Below, in pieces: positions 53,669-62,988 of a DNA stretch of 64,000 nt (position 1 is its first letter; each line of letters starts with the position of its first letter). The position numbers and the translations under genes are program-made. The notes beneath the pieces are model-generated. The model had not been told where the DNA came from and searched no databases. It saw only the letters and a program-made list of their open reading frames with translations. Source of the stretch: Bythopirellula goksoeyrii (GTDB lineage: Bacteria; Planctomycetota; Planctomycetia; Pirellulales; Lacipirellulaceae); assembly GCF_008065115.1 (NCBI RefSeq), contig NZ_CP042913.1, positions 1,896,338 through 1,960,337 on the forward strand. Reading direction: 5' to 3'.

Positions 53669-53674
53669 CATCGC
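53658..53674. repeat. Perfect 7-bp hairpin covering the ATPase stop codon
   Basis: GCGATGC pairs with GCATCGC around a GTA loop at 53658-53674, and the TAG stop of the ATPase gene lies inside it. It is another of the short perfect palindromes seen at gene borders in this window. Confidence 0.65.
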
Positions 53675-53710
53675 GGCTAGGGTTCTCACGCAAATACGCG
53701 AGTACCAACC

Positions 53711-55252
53711 ATGAACTCAACCTGGAAAAGCCTCCTGTGGAAAGAATGGCGCGAACAACGCTGGCGGTTGGTGGCGCTTACGGTTCTCTTGGCTTTGCCA
53801 GCTATCTGGTTTTTTTCTTCTATCGCTGTGCCTGCCATCATGCCATTTAACCTATGGGATAACTTGACCATTCTTTCGGCATTTGCGAACTGCTATATCG
53901 TCCTGGCTGCATTCTTTTTGGGTATGCACATAGCAGGGAGTGAGAATGCTCGCTGCACGACGCGATTTATGCAGGCTGTGCCAACGTCGATGTGGCGCCC
54001 AGGGCTGGCAAAACTCTTTGTCGGCTGCTTGGTAGCAGTTCTACCCCTTGTGATTTTTTACACTGTTATTTGTACCATTTTGCCTCTTCTTATTGATAAC
54101 AATACTCTAGATGCCGCGATCGAACGGTTGATAAAAGAGTTTGGAACTATAGTAGATATCTATGGTTGGTCGCTTTATAATCTCGCGATTGGAACTTTCG
54201 GAGTTACCAGCCTCTTGCTATGGATGTCAGCAGCAGGTGTCAATCGCTCCGATGAAGTGCGGGCAGGAGCCATAGGTTTTTTAGTTTGCGGTAGTGTGTG
54301 GATGGTGTTCGGTTTCCTAGCAGTTTGGGTAGAAAATCATAACTCTCTGCTCGGAAATGGATGGCTATATCTGATACCTGCACTTCCTGGTGGGCCAGCT
54401 ATTGCTCTTGGAATGTCTGCATACAGGAACAATCAACTAATAACACCCCTACTGACGATCATTGGGATCACTTCCCACGGTACAATCCTCTATTGGTATC
54501 TCAAGAGATTTGGTCGTATTGCGGTCCCACCGAAGCGAGCCAGAGCATCTGAGTTAAATTTCTTTCGATGGACGCATAAACATACAGAACCAATGCGCTC
54601 ACAATGGCGAGCGATTGCTTGGAAGCAATTCCGCGAAACAGGGCCGCTTGCAGCAATGGCAGTCTTTTTTGTTTTATTGATCGTGCCGATTGTGTATTAC
54701 TTTAATTCGCAGTATCCGTCTCACTCTGATTTCGGAGAGATGCTGGGGGGAGCCTCACTCTGGGCAGGGTTTTTTGTGATTCTAGTAGCAGGGATTGGTG
54801 CTTATCTTGAGGACTTGTCACCTCGTGTAAATAACTTCTGGCGATCCAGACCTGTGAACATCAATCTATGGTTTGTCGTAAAGTACGTCGTGGGACTTAC
54901 AGTTTTGGCGTTAGCTTTCGGCAGCTTGCTGACCCCGGCCTATTGGCTCGAGATACATCCTGCTGCTGATCGAATCTATTGGTTCATTATGGCTGCCTTT
55001 TTCGCAACCTATTCACTTGCCCTCCTCTACACTATATCGATGGCGAGCTACTGCTTATTACGGCAGCCAATCTATGCTGCTGTCCTGACATTCGGTCTGC
55101 TTTTCGGCGGCATAGTGTTAGTCCGGTGGCTATTCTATGATACTAGTCAATCAATCCTCTTCTTCACTACTTTGTTCGTAGCTCTAGTATCTGCCATCAC
55201 CATCGCATACCTCGCCGTCAAGCACGACTGGGGTTGGAAAGAGGGGCGTTAG
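53711..55252 (+). CDS. ABC-2-type transporter permease
   Basis: A polytopic 513-residue protein with twelve or so hydrophobic segments in two sets: the first set covers about residues 18-270 (VALTVLLALPAIWFFSSIAV, LVAVLPLVIFYTVICTI) and the second about 310-500 (AMAVFFVLLIVPIVYYF, LWAGFFVILVAGIGAYLE, AVLTFGLLFGGIVLV). Both sets begin with an RW-type amphipathic start (LWKEWREQRWR and IAWKQFRETG), suggesting an internal duplication. It is the membrane partner of the upstream ATPase. The substrate is unknown. Confidence 0.88.
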   Translation: MNSTWKSLLWKEWREQRWRLVALTVLLALPAIWFFSSIAVPAIMPFNLWDNLTILSAFANCYIVLAAFFLGMHIAGSENARCTTRFMQAVPTSMWRPGLAKLFVGCLVAVLPLVIFYTVICTILPLLIDNNTLDAAIERLIKEFGTIVDIYGWSLYNLAIGTFGVTSLLLWMSAAGVNRSDEVRAGAIGFLVCGSVWMVFGFLAVWVENHNSLLGNGWLYLIPALPGGPAIALGMSAYRNNQLITPLLTIIGITSHGTILYWYLKRFGRIAVPPKRARASELNFFRWTHKHTEPMRSQWRAIAWKQFRETGPLAAMAVFFVLLIVPIVYYFNSQYPSHSDFGEMLGGASLWAGFFVILVAGIGAYLEDLSPRVNNFWRSRPVNINLWFVVKYVVGLTVLALAFGSLLTPAYWLEIHPAADRIYWFIMAAFFATYSLALLYTISMASYCLLRQPIYAAVLTFGLLFGGIVLVRWLFYDTSQSILFFTTLFVALVSAITIAYLAVKHDWGWKEGR

Positions 55253-55329
55253 GGGGAGTTCGCTCAGCGAGCTTTTCTGGTAGATTGATTAGAGGCACCC
55301 GTGAATCGGTATCAAACGATTCGATTCTT

Positions 55330-55393
55330 GTAGCCGCCCCCGGAAGGGGGTGGTTTGCCCAAGTATCAACCACCCCCATCCGGGGGCGGCTAC
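55330..55393. repeat. Large GC-rich inverted repeat upstream of the TPP-enzyme gene
   Basis: GTAGCCGCCCCCGGAAGGGG plus GTGGTTT is almost fully complementary to AACCACCCCCATCCGGGGGC plus GGCTAC, with an 11-base loop. It lies 35 bases before ATG 55428 and 80 bases after the permease gene. It will form a strong hairpin in the leader and may be both a dispersed repeat and a transcription stop for the ABC operon. Confidence 0.75.
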
Positions 55394-55427
55394 TACCACA
55401 TCCCGCTCGGATTCCATTGGAACAGCC

Positions 55428-57068
55428 ATGAAAGCCTCCGATCTGTTCGTCCAAGCCCTGGAGAGCGAAGGAGTCGAGTTCATCTTCGGCATCCCCGGCG
55501 AGGAAAATCTCGACTTGCTCGACTCGCTCTCACGATCGAGCATTCGGCTGGTTCTCACGCGACACGAGCAAGCTGCCGGGTTTATGGCGGCGACCTACGG
55601 ACGACTCACCGGCAAAGCAGGCGTGTGCCTCTCGACACTCGGCCCGGGGGCCACCAATCTTGTCACTGCCGCAGCCTACGCCCAGCTTGGTGGCATGCCC
55701 ATGGTCATGCTTACCGGCCAAAAGCCGGTCAAGACCAGCAAGCAAGGGCAGTTTCAGATCGTCGATATCGTCGACATGATGCGCCCGCTCACCAAATACA
55801 CTCGCCAAATCGTCAGCGGGGGGAACATCCCCTCTCGTATTCGAGAGGCTTTTCGCTTGGCCGAAGAGGAGCGTCCCGGTGCCACCCATCTTGAGCTTCC
55901 CGAAGATATCGCCCGGGAGGATACGGATGAGCCCGTTCTCCCCCAGAGCATGGCCCGCCGCCCAGTAGCCGAAGAAAAGTCGATTCGTGCCGCAGTGAAG
56001 CGAATCGAACAAGCACGTCATCCTCTCTTGTTGGTCGGAGCCGCAGCTAACAGACGATTGACTTGCCGCATGTTGCGACGATTAGTTGAGCGTACCGGGA
56101 TTCCCTTTGTTACCACGCAAATGGGCAAAGGCGTACTCGACGAAACCGATCCGCTGTTTCTCGGCAATGCAGCCTTGTCGGACGATGACTTTGTGCATCG
56201 GGCATTCGACAAAGCGGATGTCATTATCAACGTTGGACACGACGTGATCGAAAAGCCGCCATTCTTCATGACACCTGGCGGCGTCGAAGTGATTCACGTC
56301 AACTTCAACTCGGCGTCAGTCGATCCGGTGTACTTCCCACAAGTGGAAGTGATCGGCGATATCGCCAATAGCGTTTGGCAGATCGAGGAGCAGATCAGTC
56401 GGCAAACGCACTGGGACTTTGCGAGGTTCATGGAAGTGCGCAGCGCTTTGATTCAACATATTCAGGCCGACGCCAGCGACGACCGTTTTCCCATTTATCC
56501 TCAGCGCCTGGTAGCCGACATCAGAGAATTCATGCCTGACAACGGGATCATTGCGCTCGACAATGGGATCTATAAAATATGGTTCGCCCGCAATTATCCA
56601 GCCAAGCAGCCGAATACGGTCCTACTGGACAATGCGCTGGCATCAATGGGGGCCGGCCTCCCTTCTGCCATGGCAGCTCGGCTCGTCTATCCCGAACGCA
56701 AAGTCATGGCCATCTGCGGCGACGGAGGTTTCATGATGAACTCCCAGGAACTCGAAACCGCGGTGCGACTCGGCATGCATCTAGTCGTAGTTATCCTACG
56801 TGATGATTCTTATGGCATGATCAAGTGGAAGCAAGCGCACATGGGTTTTGAGAACTTCGGCATGGACTTTGATAATCCAGATTTTGTGAAATATGCCGAG
56901 AGCTACGGAGCAGAGGGACATCGCATATCGACCGAAGACGAGCTCATACCGCTCTTGGAAAAGTGCCATGCGACTCCCGGCGTCCATGTCATAGACGTTC
57001 CTGTCGACTACTCGGATAACGACCGGATATTGAACAACGAAATCGCTGAGTTGAGTGAAAAGCTGTGA
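55428..57068 (+). CDS. Thiamine-pyrophosphate enzyme, acetolactate synthase large-subunit-like
   Basis: The TPP-dependent enzyme has 546 residues: N-terminal domain with FGIPGEENLDLLDSLSR, the catalytic Glu in RHEQAAGFMAATYGRLTGK, LSTLGPGATNLVTAAAYAQL and, near the C terminus, the TPP/Mg motif GDGGFMMNSQELETAVRLG. It most resembles the catabolic, FAD-free type acetolactate synthase family and its relatives; the substrate is not certain. The long frame reaches back to 55350, but the hairpin DNA there is non-coding and ATG 55428 is the start. It directly precedes an aldehyde dehydrogenase, so the pair may act in one pathway. Confidence 0.85.
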   Translation: MKASDLFVQALESEGVEFIFGIPGEENLDLLDSLSRSSIRLVLTRHEQAAGFMAATYGRLTGKAGVCLSTLGPGATNLVTAAAYAQLGGMPMVMLTGQKPVKTSKQGQFQIVDIVDMMRPLTKYTRQIVSGGNIPSRIREAFRLAEEERPGATHLELPEDIAREDTDEPVLPQSMARRPVAEEKSIRAAVKRIEQARHPLLLVGAAANRRLTCRMLRRLVERTGIPFVTTQMGKGVLDETDPLFLGNAALSDDDFVHRAFDKADVIINVGHDVIEKPPFFMTPGGVEVIHVNFNSASVDPVYFPQVEVIGDIANSVWQIEEQISRQTHWDFARFMEVRSALIQHIQADASDDRFPIYPQRLVADIREFMPDNGIIALDNGIYKIWFARNYPAKQPNTVLLDNALASMGAGLPSAMAARLVYPERKVMAICGDGGFMMNSQELETAVRLGMHLVVVILRDDSYGMIKWKQAHMGFENFGMDFDNPDFVKYAESYGAEGHRISTEDELIPLLEKCHATPGVHVIDVPVDYSDNDRILNNEIAELSEKL

Positions 57069-57078
57069 GGTGCCAACG

Positions 57079-58521
57079 ATGCTTAAGAAATCCTACCCAT
57101 ACTATCTTGCCAACGAACCTGTAGCCCCCAACACCGATCTTGAAGTAACGGATAAATACACCGGCGAGGTCGCCACACGCGTGGCTATGGCCGACGCCAA
57201 AGTGATTGATCAAGCAATCGCTGCGACGGTCGAAGCCACCACGCCCATGGCCGAGCTACCACCCTACGAGCGGCAGTCAATTCTCAACCATTGTGTGAAG
57301 AGGTTCACCGAACGGGCCGACGAACTGGCCATGTCGCTCTGCATCGAAGCAGGTAAGCCAATCAAAGATAGTCGCGGCGAGGTGTCGCGACTGATCGACA
57401 CCTTTCGCATTGCTGCCGAGGAATCGGTCCGCATGGGTGGTGAGATAATGAATCTAGAAATCTCCCCCCGCGCTCGCGGCTATCGGGGGATGTTCAAGCG
57501 GGTTCCCATCGGCCCCTGTTCGTTCATCTCCCCATTCAATTTCCCCCTAAACTTGGCAGCGCACAAAGTTGCCCCGGCGATTGCCGTCGGCTGTCCGTTT
57601 ATCTTGAAACCCGCCAGTCGCACCCCCATTGGCGCATTGATCATCGGCGAGGTTCTCGCTGAAACCGACTTGCCCCAAGGTGCTTTTTCGATTCTTCCCT
57701 GCCATCGCGACGGCGCCGACTTGTTTACGACCGACGATCGCCTGAAGCTGCTGAGCTTCACGGGTTCACCAGAAGTCGGTTGGGACTTAAAAGCACGAGC
57801 CGGCAAGAAACCCGTTATCTTAGAACTCGGCGGCAATGCGGCTTGTATTGTGGATGCCGACGCAGATCTGAAAGATGCCACTGAACGGCTCATCGTTGGG
57901 GCATTCTATCAATCAGGCCAAAGCTGTATTGGCGTGCAGCGAATCCTCATTCACGAGAGCATCTACTCCCAACTTAGCGATATGCTGGTCGTGGCCACCA
58001 AGAAACTCGTAGCCGGCGACCCGAAAAACGAGAAAACCTTCATTGGCCCCATGATTTCCGAAAAGGAAGCCGAGAGATTGGAAATATGGATCAAGCAGGC
58101 TAAATCAGCCGGTGGCAAGATCCTCTGCGGTGGCAAACGAGATGGCGCGATGCTCGAAGCCACGCTCATGGAAGAGGTTCCCCAAGATCAGCCGATGTGC
58201 GCAGAAGAAGCCTTCGGTCCGGTCGCCGTGTTGAGTCGATTCAGTACCTTCGAGGAAGCACTGAAGCGCACCAACGATAGCCGGTTCGGTTTGCAGGCGG
58301 GTATCTTCACCCGCGATATTTACAAGATCCAAAAAGCCTGGGACGAACTAGAGGTTGGTGGCATCATCATCGGCGATGTTCCCAGTTGGCGTGTCGACAA
58401 CATGCCATACGGCGGTGTGAAGGACAGCGGCCTGGGCCGGGAAGGGATCCGCTTCGCCATGGAAGACATGACCGAAATCCGAAATCTGGTTGTTCGTACC
58501 CCTCCAGGTGTGGAGCTGTAA
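57079..58521 (+). CDS. NAD(P)-dependent aldehyde dehydrogenase
   Basis: The family-typical 480-residue protein has FISPFNFPLNLAAHKVAPAI, PFILKPASRTPIGALIIGEV, LSFTGSPEVGWDLKARAG, catalytic Glu in ILELGGNAACIVDADAD and catalytic Cys in FYQSGQSCIGVQR. The C-terminal part EEAFGPVAVLSRF and MPYGGVKDSGLGREGIRFAM is standard. It resembles the lactaldehyde/GapN/phosphonoacetaldehyde-type ALDH branch; substrate unknown. GAGGTG lies before ATG 57079, preferred over ATG 57055, which overlaps the TPP-enzyme gene. The two genes are probably a transcription unit, so an aldehyde made or used by the TPP enzyme is a fair guess. Confidence 0.9.
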   Translation: MLKKSYPYYLANEPVAPNTDLEVTDKYTGEVATRVAMADAKVIDQAIAATVEATTPMAELPPYERQSILNHCVKRFTERADELAMSLCIEAGKPIKDSRGEVSRLIDTFRIAAEESVRMGGEIMNLEISPRARGYRGMFKRVPIGPCSFISPFNFPLNLAAHKVAPAIAVGCPFILKPASRTPIGALIIGEVLAETDLPQGAFSILPCHRDGADLFTTDDRLKLLSFTGSPEVGWDLKARAGKKPVILELGGNAACIVDADADLKDATERLIVGAFYQSGQSCIGVQRILIHESIYSQLSDMLVVATKKLVAGDPKNEKTFIGPMISEKEAERLEIWIKQAKSAGGKILCGGKRDGAMLEATLMEEVPQDQPMCAEEAFGPVAVLSRFSTFEEALKRTNDSRFGLQAGIFTRDIYKIQKAWDELEVGGIIIGDVPSWRVDNMPYGGVKDSGLGREGIRFAMEDMTEIRNLVVRTPPGVEL

Positions 58522-58527
58522 TTCGAT

Positions 58528-59088
58528 TTACCGAACCGTATCTTGGACGACTTTCCAGAGGTCGCTTAGCCCCATTTTCTGCGCATAGTCCGAGATGTAA
58601 TCTCGGTCGAGAGAATCCCCGCGAATTTTTAGGATTCCCGCAATATCTCTAAGGTGACGTTCACCACCTCCCATCTCGTGCCATTCCATTTTTTTCAGAA
58701 TGATATCTTCTGGCGAACTAAACACCGCCTGGCATCCATCGGAGATAGGTATCCTGATGCCTCGGTCGAATCGCAACTGATCGAATGAGGACTGCTTGGC
58801 AATGACAACGTCAATCTTCTGTCCGCTATCAGGATGAATAATATTGAACATCCCTTCTCGCTGACATTCTTGACGAGCAGTCTCGCGATTGAAATAGAAA
58901 TCAGGCTGGGGAAAACCATCGCAAAAAAGATCGCAATTCGCTACCGTTAGATCGACGACAACATCGATGTCGTTCGTAAACCGTGGCTCCCCGTAGGCAA
59001 TCGTCGCTTGAGAACCAGTAATGAAATAGCGAATTCCAGTTCGTTCCAAATGATTGCACAGGAACACCAAGAGATCAGATTGCTCCAT
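58528..59088 (-). CDS. Nucleotidyltransferase toxin (MenT-like), putative
   Basis: A 186-residue protein of the nucleotidyltransferase fold: IRYFITGSQATIAYGEPRFT and NDIDVVVDL hold the G-S...D-x-D active site. The rest is IRIPISDGCQAVFSSPEDII, LKKMEWHEMGGGERHLRDIAG. Its ATG 59088 overlaps the last codons of the small upstream gene by 14 bases, so the two are translationally coupled. The pair is like the mycobacterial MenA1/MenT1 (Rv0078B/Rv0078A) module, in which MenT adds pyrimidines to tRNA acceptors. Toxicity here is inferred, not shown. Confidence 0.75.
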   Translation of the reverse strand: MEQSDLLVFLCNHLERTGIRYFITGSQATIAYGEPRFTNDIDVVVDLTVANCDLFCDGFPQPDFYFNRETARQECQREGMFNIIHPDSGQKIDVVIAKQSSFDQLRFDRGIRIPISDGCQAVFSSPEDIILKKMEWHEMGGGERHLRDIAGILKIRGDSLDRDYISDYAQKMGLSDLWKVVQDTVR

Positions 59089-59290
59089 GAGAGAGCCTCC
59101 AGGCAACCTGTGCTCGAATCTGGGATTCAGTCCACTCAGGATGCTCCGCTTTGAGCATTCGCTGAATCAATTGACTAGCATGGGACCACATTCCGTGAGC
59201 GATTCTTAGGCGTTCTGCCGGAGTCTTACCGCGCAGCACTTCCGCCATTTGGTCGTCAACGACTTCGATTCTAAAGGGTCTCTCAGGCAT
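59075..59290 (-). CDS. Small antitoxin (Rv0078B/MenA-like), putative
   Basis: The protein has 71 residues and reads MPERPFRIEVVDDQMAEVLR, GKTPAERLRIAHGMWSHAS, LIQRMLKAEHPEWTESQIRA, AWRLSHG. This ERLRIA...HPEW pattern is that of Rv0078B-related antitoxins. It overlaps the nucleotidyltransferase gene start and is transcribed first, the usual antitoxin-then-toxin order. ATG 59290 begins the frame. Its presence makes the module more credible as a toxin-antitoxin unit. Confidence 0.78.
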   Translation of the reverse strand: MPERPFRIEVVDDQMAEVLRGKTPAERLRIAHGMWSHASQLIQRMLKAEHPEWTESQIRAQVAWRLSHGAI

Positions 59291-59345
59291 ACAGCCATTC
59301 TAGCGGGTCAGCATTTCCCGCGTCAGACCTGCAAGTAGAGACTTG

Positions 59346-60587
59346 CTAGGAGACCGCTGCAGGCTCAGCGGTGAAATCCGCCTCGGCCTCGCGCAGGCAG
59401 CTCTTGATTTGCCGTACGGCTTGACGCAGGCGAGCTTCGTTCTCTATGAGCGACATCCGCAGAAATCCCTCGCCCGCCGGGCCAAACCCACTGCCCGGGC
59501 TCACAGCAACGTTGCCTTTTTCCAGTAGCATCATGGCAAAATCCATGGTGCTCATCCGCGATCGCCAGGGTTCAGGGACTTGCTGCCAGACAAACATTCC
59601 CGCCTTGGGAGGATCAACAGTCCAGCCCAGTCGCGCAAGCGATTCACACAAAGCATTGCGGCGCGATTGATAGATTTGCGATTGTTCCTCGACCGCCGCG
59701 TCGGTATGGCGCAGGGCTAGAATCGCTGCAATCTGGATTGCTTGGAACATACCGTAGTCGTAATAGCCCTTGATTGTTGCCAAAGCCGAGATCATTTCCG
59801 CGTTGCCCGCACAGAAGCCAACTCGCCACCCGGCCATGTTGTAGCCTTTGCTCATCGTCGTGAACTCGACTCCCACCTCAGCGGCCCCTGGCGATGCCAG
59901 AAAGCTTGGCGGCTTGTAGCCATCGAATGCCACGTCGGCATAAGCGAAATCGCTAATCACCATGAAGCCATACTTCTTGGCCAGTTTGACAACTTCGTCG
60001 AAAAACGATTGTTCCACAACCACGCTCGATGGATTATGTGGGTAGTTGAGAATCAAAAGCTTAGGACGCGGATAAAGCGTCTCACAGGTGTAGGCAATGT
60101 CTGATAGGAATTTTTCACTGTCTGCCACTTCAAGAGCAATGACGTTGCCCGAAGCGAGCGCTACCGAATAAACATGAATTGGAAAGAATGGCGCCGGCAC
60201 AATTGCCGAGTCCCCAGGTCCCATCATGGCCAGACACATGTGGCTGAAGCCTTCTTTCGAGCCGAGGCAGGTGATGACTTCCTGATCGGGATCAAGCCGC
60301 ACACCGTACTTCTTCATGTACTTGGCGGCAACTTCACGGCGCAAGTTGGCTATGCCGTTGCTCTTGCTGTACCCATGATTGCCCGGATCGCGAGCAGCCT
60401 CCGAGAGCTTCTCAATGACCAGATCTTGTGGTGGATCCGAGGGATTGCCCATCCCCAGATCAATCACGTCATCGCCATTGCGCCGCTTGTTATAGAGCAT
60501 CGTATTGATGCGTCCAAATAAATACGGCGGCAGACGCTTTACACGCTGGGCAACTTCAATCTTGAAAGGTTCCGATTCGGTAGACAT
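59346..60587 (-). CDS. PLP-dependent class I/II aminotransferase (AlaC/DapL-like)
   Basis: The fold-type I aminotransferase has 413 residues: [79 protein letters not shown] and the PLP lysine in [20 protein letters not shown]. The group includes alanine-forming (AlaC) and other amino-acid transaminases; E. coli AlaC is the closest in character. The frame begins with a TTG; ATG 60587 (MSTESEPF) is preferred. It stands alone, separated by a terminator from the isomerase gene on the same strand. Confidence 0.9.
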   Translation of the reverse strand: MSTESEPFKIEVAQRVKRLPPYLFGRINTMLYNKRRNGDDVIDLGMGNPSDPPQDLVIEKLSEAARDPGNHGYSKSNGIANLRREVAAKYMKKYGVRLDPDQEVITCLGSKEGFSHMCLAMMGPGDSAIVPAPFFPIHVYSVALASGNVIALEVADSEKFLSDIAYTCETLYPRPKLLILNYPHNPSSVVVEQSFFDEVVKLAKKYGFMVISDFAYADVAFDGYKPPSFLASPGAAEVGVEFTTMSKGYNMAGWRVGFCAGNAEMISALATIKGYYDYGMFQAIQIAAILALRHTDAAVEEQSQIYQSRRNALCESLARLGWTVDPPKAGMFVWQQVPEPWRSRMSTMDFAMMLLEKGNVAVSPGSGFGPAGEGFLRMSLIENEARLRQAVRQIKSCLREAEADFTAEPAAVS

Positions 60588-60692
60588 AGCGGGGTCCAAG
60601 GGCAAAGAGGTTGAACTACCAGACCAAGTATAACCGAAGTCGGTTCGCAGCGCAAACGGGTAGATTGTCAGACTTGCAACTCAGAATACTCT

Positions 60693-60722
60693 GATAGCCG
60701 TCGGCGGAAACCGATGGTTGAT
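60693..60722. repeat. Dispersed intergenic repeat, copy B
   Basis: TAGCCGTCGGCGGAAACCG and ATGGTTG match the repeat at 183-212 almost base for base. It lies just outside the intrinsic terminator of the isomerase gene, between two genes on the same strand. Confidence 0.6.
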
Positions 60723-60727
60723 AACAG

Positions 60728-60753
60728 AAAAAACCCCCGCCTTCCGGCGGGGG
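60728..60753 (-). terminator. Intrinsic terminator of the peptidyl-prolyl isomerase gene
   Basis: On the minus strand CCCCCGCC-GGAA-GGCGGGGG forms a perfect 8-bp GC stem with a GGAA tetraloop and is followed by TTTTTT. It lies 32 bases beyond the isomerase stop, before the aminotransferase gene. It is the clearest Rho-independent terminator in the window. Confidence 0.92.
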
Positions 60754-60784
60754 CTGTTAGGTTTCGACAGGGACTTTGCAAAAA

Positions 60785-62743
60785 CTACCGCACGGTGCCA
60801 CTCGTCTGCCGCACGGCCGAATCGTCCCGAACCGGGGCATGCCTCTTGGCGGAGTGGTCGCTAGGTGCTTGGGAAGTTCCTGCCAAGAAATTGTCGACTC
60901 GTGAGCTTGAGCGTATCTCTTCAAACTTATCGCTCATTGCCATCCGCAGCTTCTTTTCGTAGATGTCTCGGACCAAAATATCGCGGACCTTACTCGCATC
61001 GACGTCGACTCGCTCGGTGCGACCTTCGCAACGGAGAATTAGGAACTTATCACGGACCTGGATAATCCCCGAAAGCTGGCCATCCTGTAGCTGGAAGGCG
61101 GCTTCCTCAAGTTGGGGTTGGCCACCAAACCGTTGGATCGGTGGCACTTCGCCTCGAAGGGCTTTGCTTGAGGGTTCGATGGAGTACTCGGCAGCCAAGT
61201 CGCCAAAATACTCGACCGAAGGATTGCGCCGGGCCTTGTCCCAAACTTCCTGGGCTCGCCGCATGGTGGGCAGCACAATCGCTCGACAGCGAACTCGGTC
61301 GCCGTAGTTGGCTTGGAAGCCTTTTTGAATGTCCTCTTCGGTCACCTGGACCTTGGAGGCAGTTAGCTTTTTTAGTGCCGCCGAGGGCCAAACGGCATCA
61401 CGGTAGTAGTCTGCTCGGTCGATTTTCTGCTCTTGGGCGATCGACTCAAACCATTTGTTGAGATCCGCTTTGCCATGCTCATCGACCACGCCAGACAACT
61501 CGGCGGCGTGGCGCACCTCGGCTTCCATGTCCTCTTGGGTAACCACCATGTTAGCGTTTTTCAAACCCTGCTCCAGAATCATACGAGAAATCTCCGACTC
61601 TAGTACTTCCTCGCCATGACGAAGCAGACACTCGTCTCCCAGCTCTTTCATCGTAATGCGATCGCCATTAACTGTGGCCACAACCCCCGGCATTGTCTGA
61701 CGGAGCTGGGGATTGTTGTAAACATTGATCGGTGTTGAAGCTTCTTGTAGCTTGGCAAATAACTCATGCGATGCCTCGCGCAGTTTCTCGTCAGTAAGCT
61801 TCTCAACGATCTGCTGCCGCACCTCGGCGGGATCCACATTGCGTGGCGGGTTACGTGAAATGCACTTCAAAATCACGAATTGCCCTGCGACGGGAAGAAC
61901 CTCAGATATCTGACCGGGAGCAAGCTCAAACGCAGCCTGCTCAATTGCCGCATCACCGATGTGGTGACGAATCGGCTGGATCAATCCACCCACGCTGGCC
62001 GAGTTGATATCGACCGAGTGTTCGATTGCCAGACGGGCAAACTGTTCGGAGTCGGCAAGCAACTTGTTGCGTATTTCATTCGCCAATTCTGGAGTCCCTA
62101 CGGCGATGAGTCGAGCATTGATAGTTTCACCAAATTCACGTTCCATGGCTTCGCTGAGTTCAGCGTCGGAAACCTGAATGTTTTTCTCCGCCAACTTACG
62201 TAGCGCCAACGTCGGCCACACGATATCGCGTGCATATTCCTGAGCAGTGATCCCGCGTTCTTTCTCCAGCATCTCAAGCCATTGCTCGCGAGAAAGTTGG
62301 AATCGCTTGGCCATGCGATCAATCTCGGCAGCGATATCTTGATTGGTGATTGCGATGCCTCGTTTCTCGCAATGGTTCAGAATCAAACGCTTGTTGACCA
62401 GACTCTCTAGTACTTCTTCGCCGTGTCGTTTCACACAGGCATCCGAGAGGTCTTTGCGGCTGATGTCTTTGCCGTTGACGATTGCCATCACGTCATGGGG
62501 AAGCTTCTTGATGGCAGAGGCCGTTCCATCTGCTGCAGCCGTGCGCGCTGAAGCTGCTACACTTGAATGCGTGGCTGCCTTGGCAGTCTTTGGAGCATCC
62601 GTTTGTTTGAATTTAAGTGTTAATACGAGGATTACCGCCGCGGCCACGATCCAACCAATTTGGTTCTTCCAGAGCCAACGGGAGATCCGGTTTGAGAGGG
62701 GGCGTACTTTTGCATCCGTGCGTACTGAGTCTGGGTGAGACAT
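60785..62743 (-). CDS. Membrane-anchored peptidyl-prolyl isomerase with internally duplicated SurA/PpiD-like units
   Basis: After a short cytoplasmic part and one membrane helix (IGWIVAAAVILVLTLKF) the 652-residue protein is periplasmic. Two similar modules follow: a SurA-N-type helical part (VMAIVNGKDISRKDLSDACV, HGEEVLESLVNKRLIL, then again VVATVNGDRITMKELGDECL, HGEEVLESEISRMILEQ) and a parvulin-type part (FELAPGQISEVLPVAGQF; FQLQDGQLSGIIQVRDKFLIL). The GGL/GE loops of parvulin are weakly conserved, so isomerase activity of either unit is unproved; it could be a holding chaperone. GGAGA precedes ATG 62743. A strong terminator follows the gene. Confidence 0.85.
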   Translation of the reverse strand: MSHPDSVRTDAKVRPLSNRISRWLWKNQIGWIVAAAVILVLTLKFKQTDAPKTAKAATHSSVAASARTAAADGTASAIKKLPHDVMAIVNGKDISRKDLSDACVKRHGEEVLESLVNKRLILNHCEKRGIAITNQDIAAEIDRMAKRFQLSREQWLEMLEKERGITAQEYARDIVWPTLALRKLAEKNIQVSDAELSEAMEREFGETINARLIAVGTPELANEIRNKLLADSEQFARLAIEHSVDINSASVGGLIQPIRHHIGDAAIEQAAFELAPGQISEVLPVAGQFVILKCISRNPPRNVDPAEVRQQIVEKLTDEKLREASHELFAKLQEASTPINVYNNPQLRQTMPGVVATVNGDRITMKELGDECLLRHGEEVLESEISRMILEQGLKNANMVVTQEDMEAEVRHAAELSGVVDEHGKADLNKWFESIAQEQKIDRADYYRDAVWPSAALKKLTASKVQVTEEDIQKGFQANYGDRVRCRAIVLPTMRRAQEVWDKARRNPSVEYFGDLAAEYSIEPSSKALRGEVPPIQRFGGQPQLEEAAFQLQDGQLSGIIQVRDKFLILRCEGRTERVDVDASKVRDILVRDIYEKKLRMAMSDKFEEIRSSSRVDNFLAGTSQAPSDHSAKRHAPVRDDSAVRQTSGTVR

Positions 62744-62988
62744 GGCGGTTTCTCCATAAACCGTGTGCAAAGAAATGGGTCGACGCGCGTCGGGTGCGCG
62801 AAGAATACGGGGTTTCGCCGAACAGTATAGGCCGCATGAGAAAAATGCGACAAGAGAGATGAGGAGCCAAGCCTCAAGAGAACTGCTAGCATTGCCAGCT
62901 AATGTCGAATGACGAAATACCCATGCACGAATGAATGACGAAGCAAAAATGACGAATCAGAACTCCGTTTTAGTCATTCTGTCATTTC

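Noticed and set aside
55355-55894. Plus-strand frame of 179 residues over the start of the TPP-enzyme gene
   Set aside because: Wrong frame relative to the clear catalytic motifs of the enzyme; Arg/His-rich shadow.
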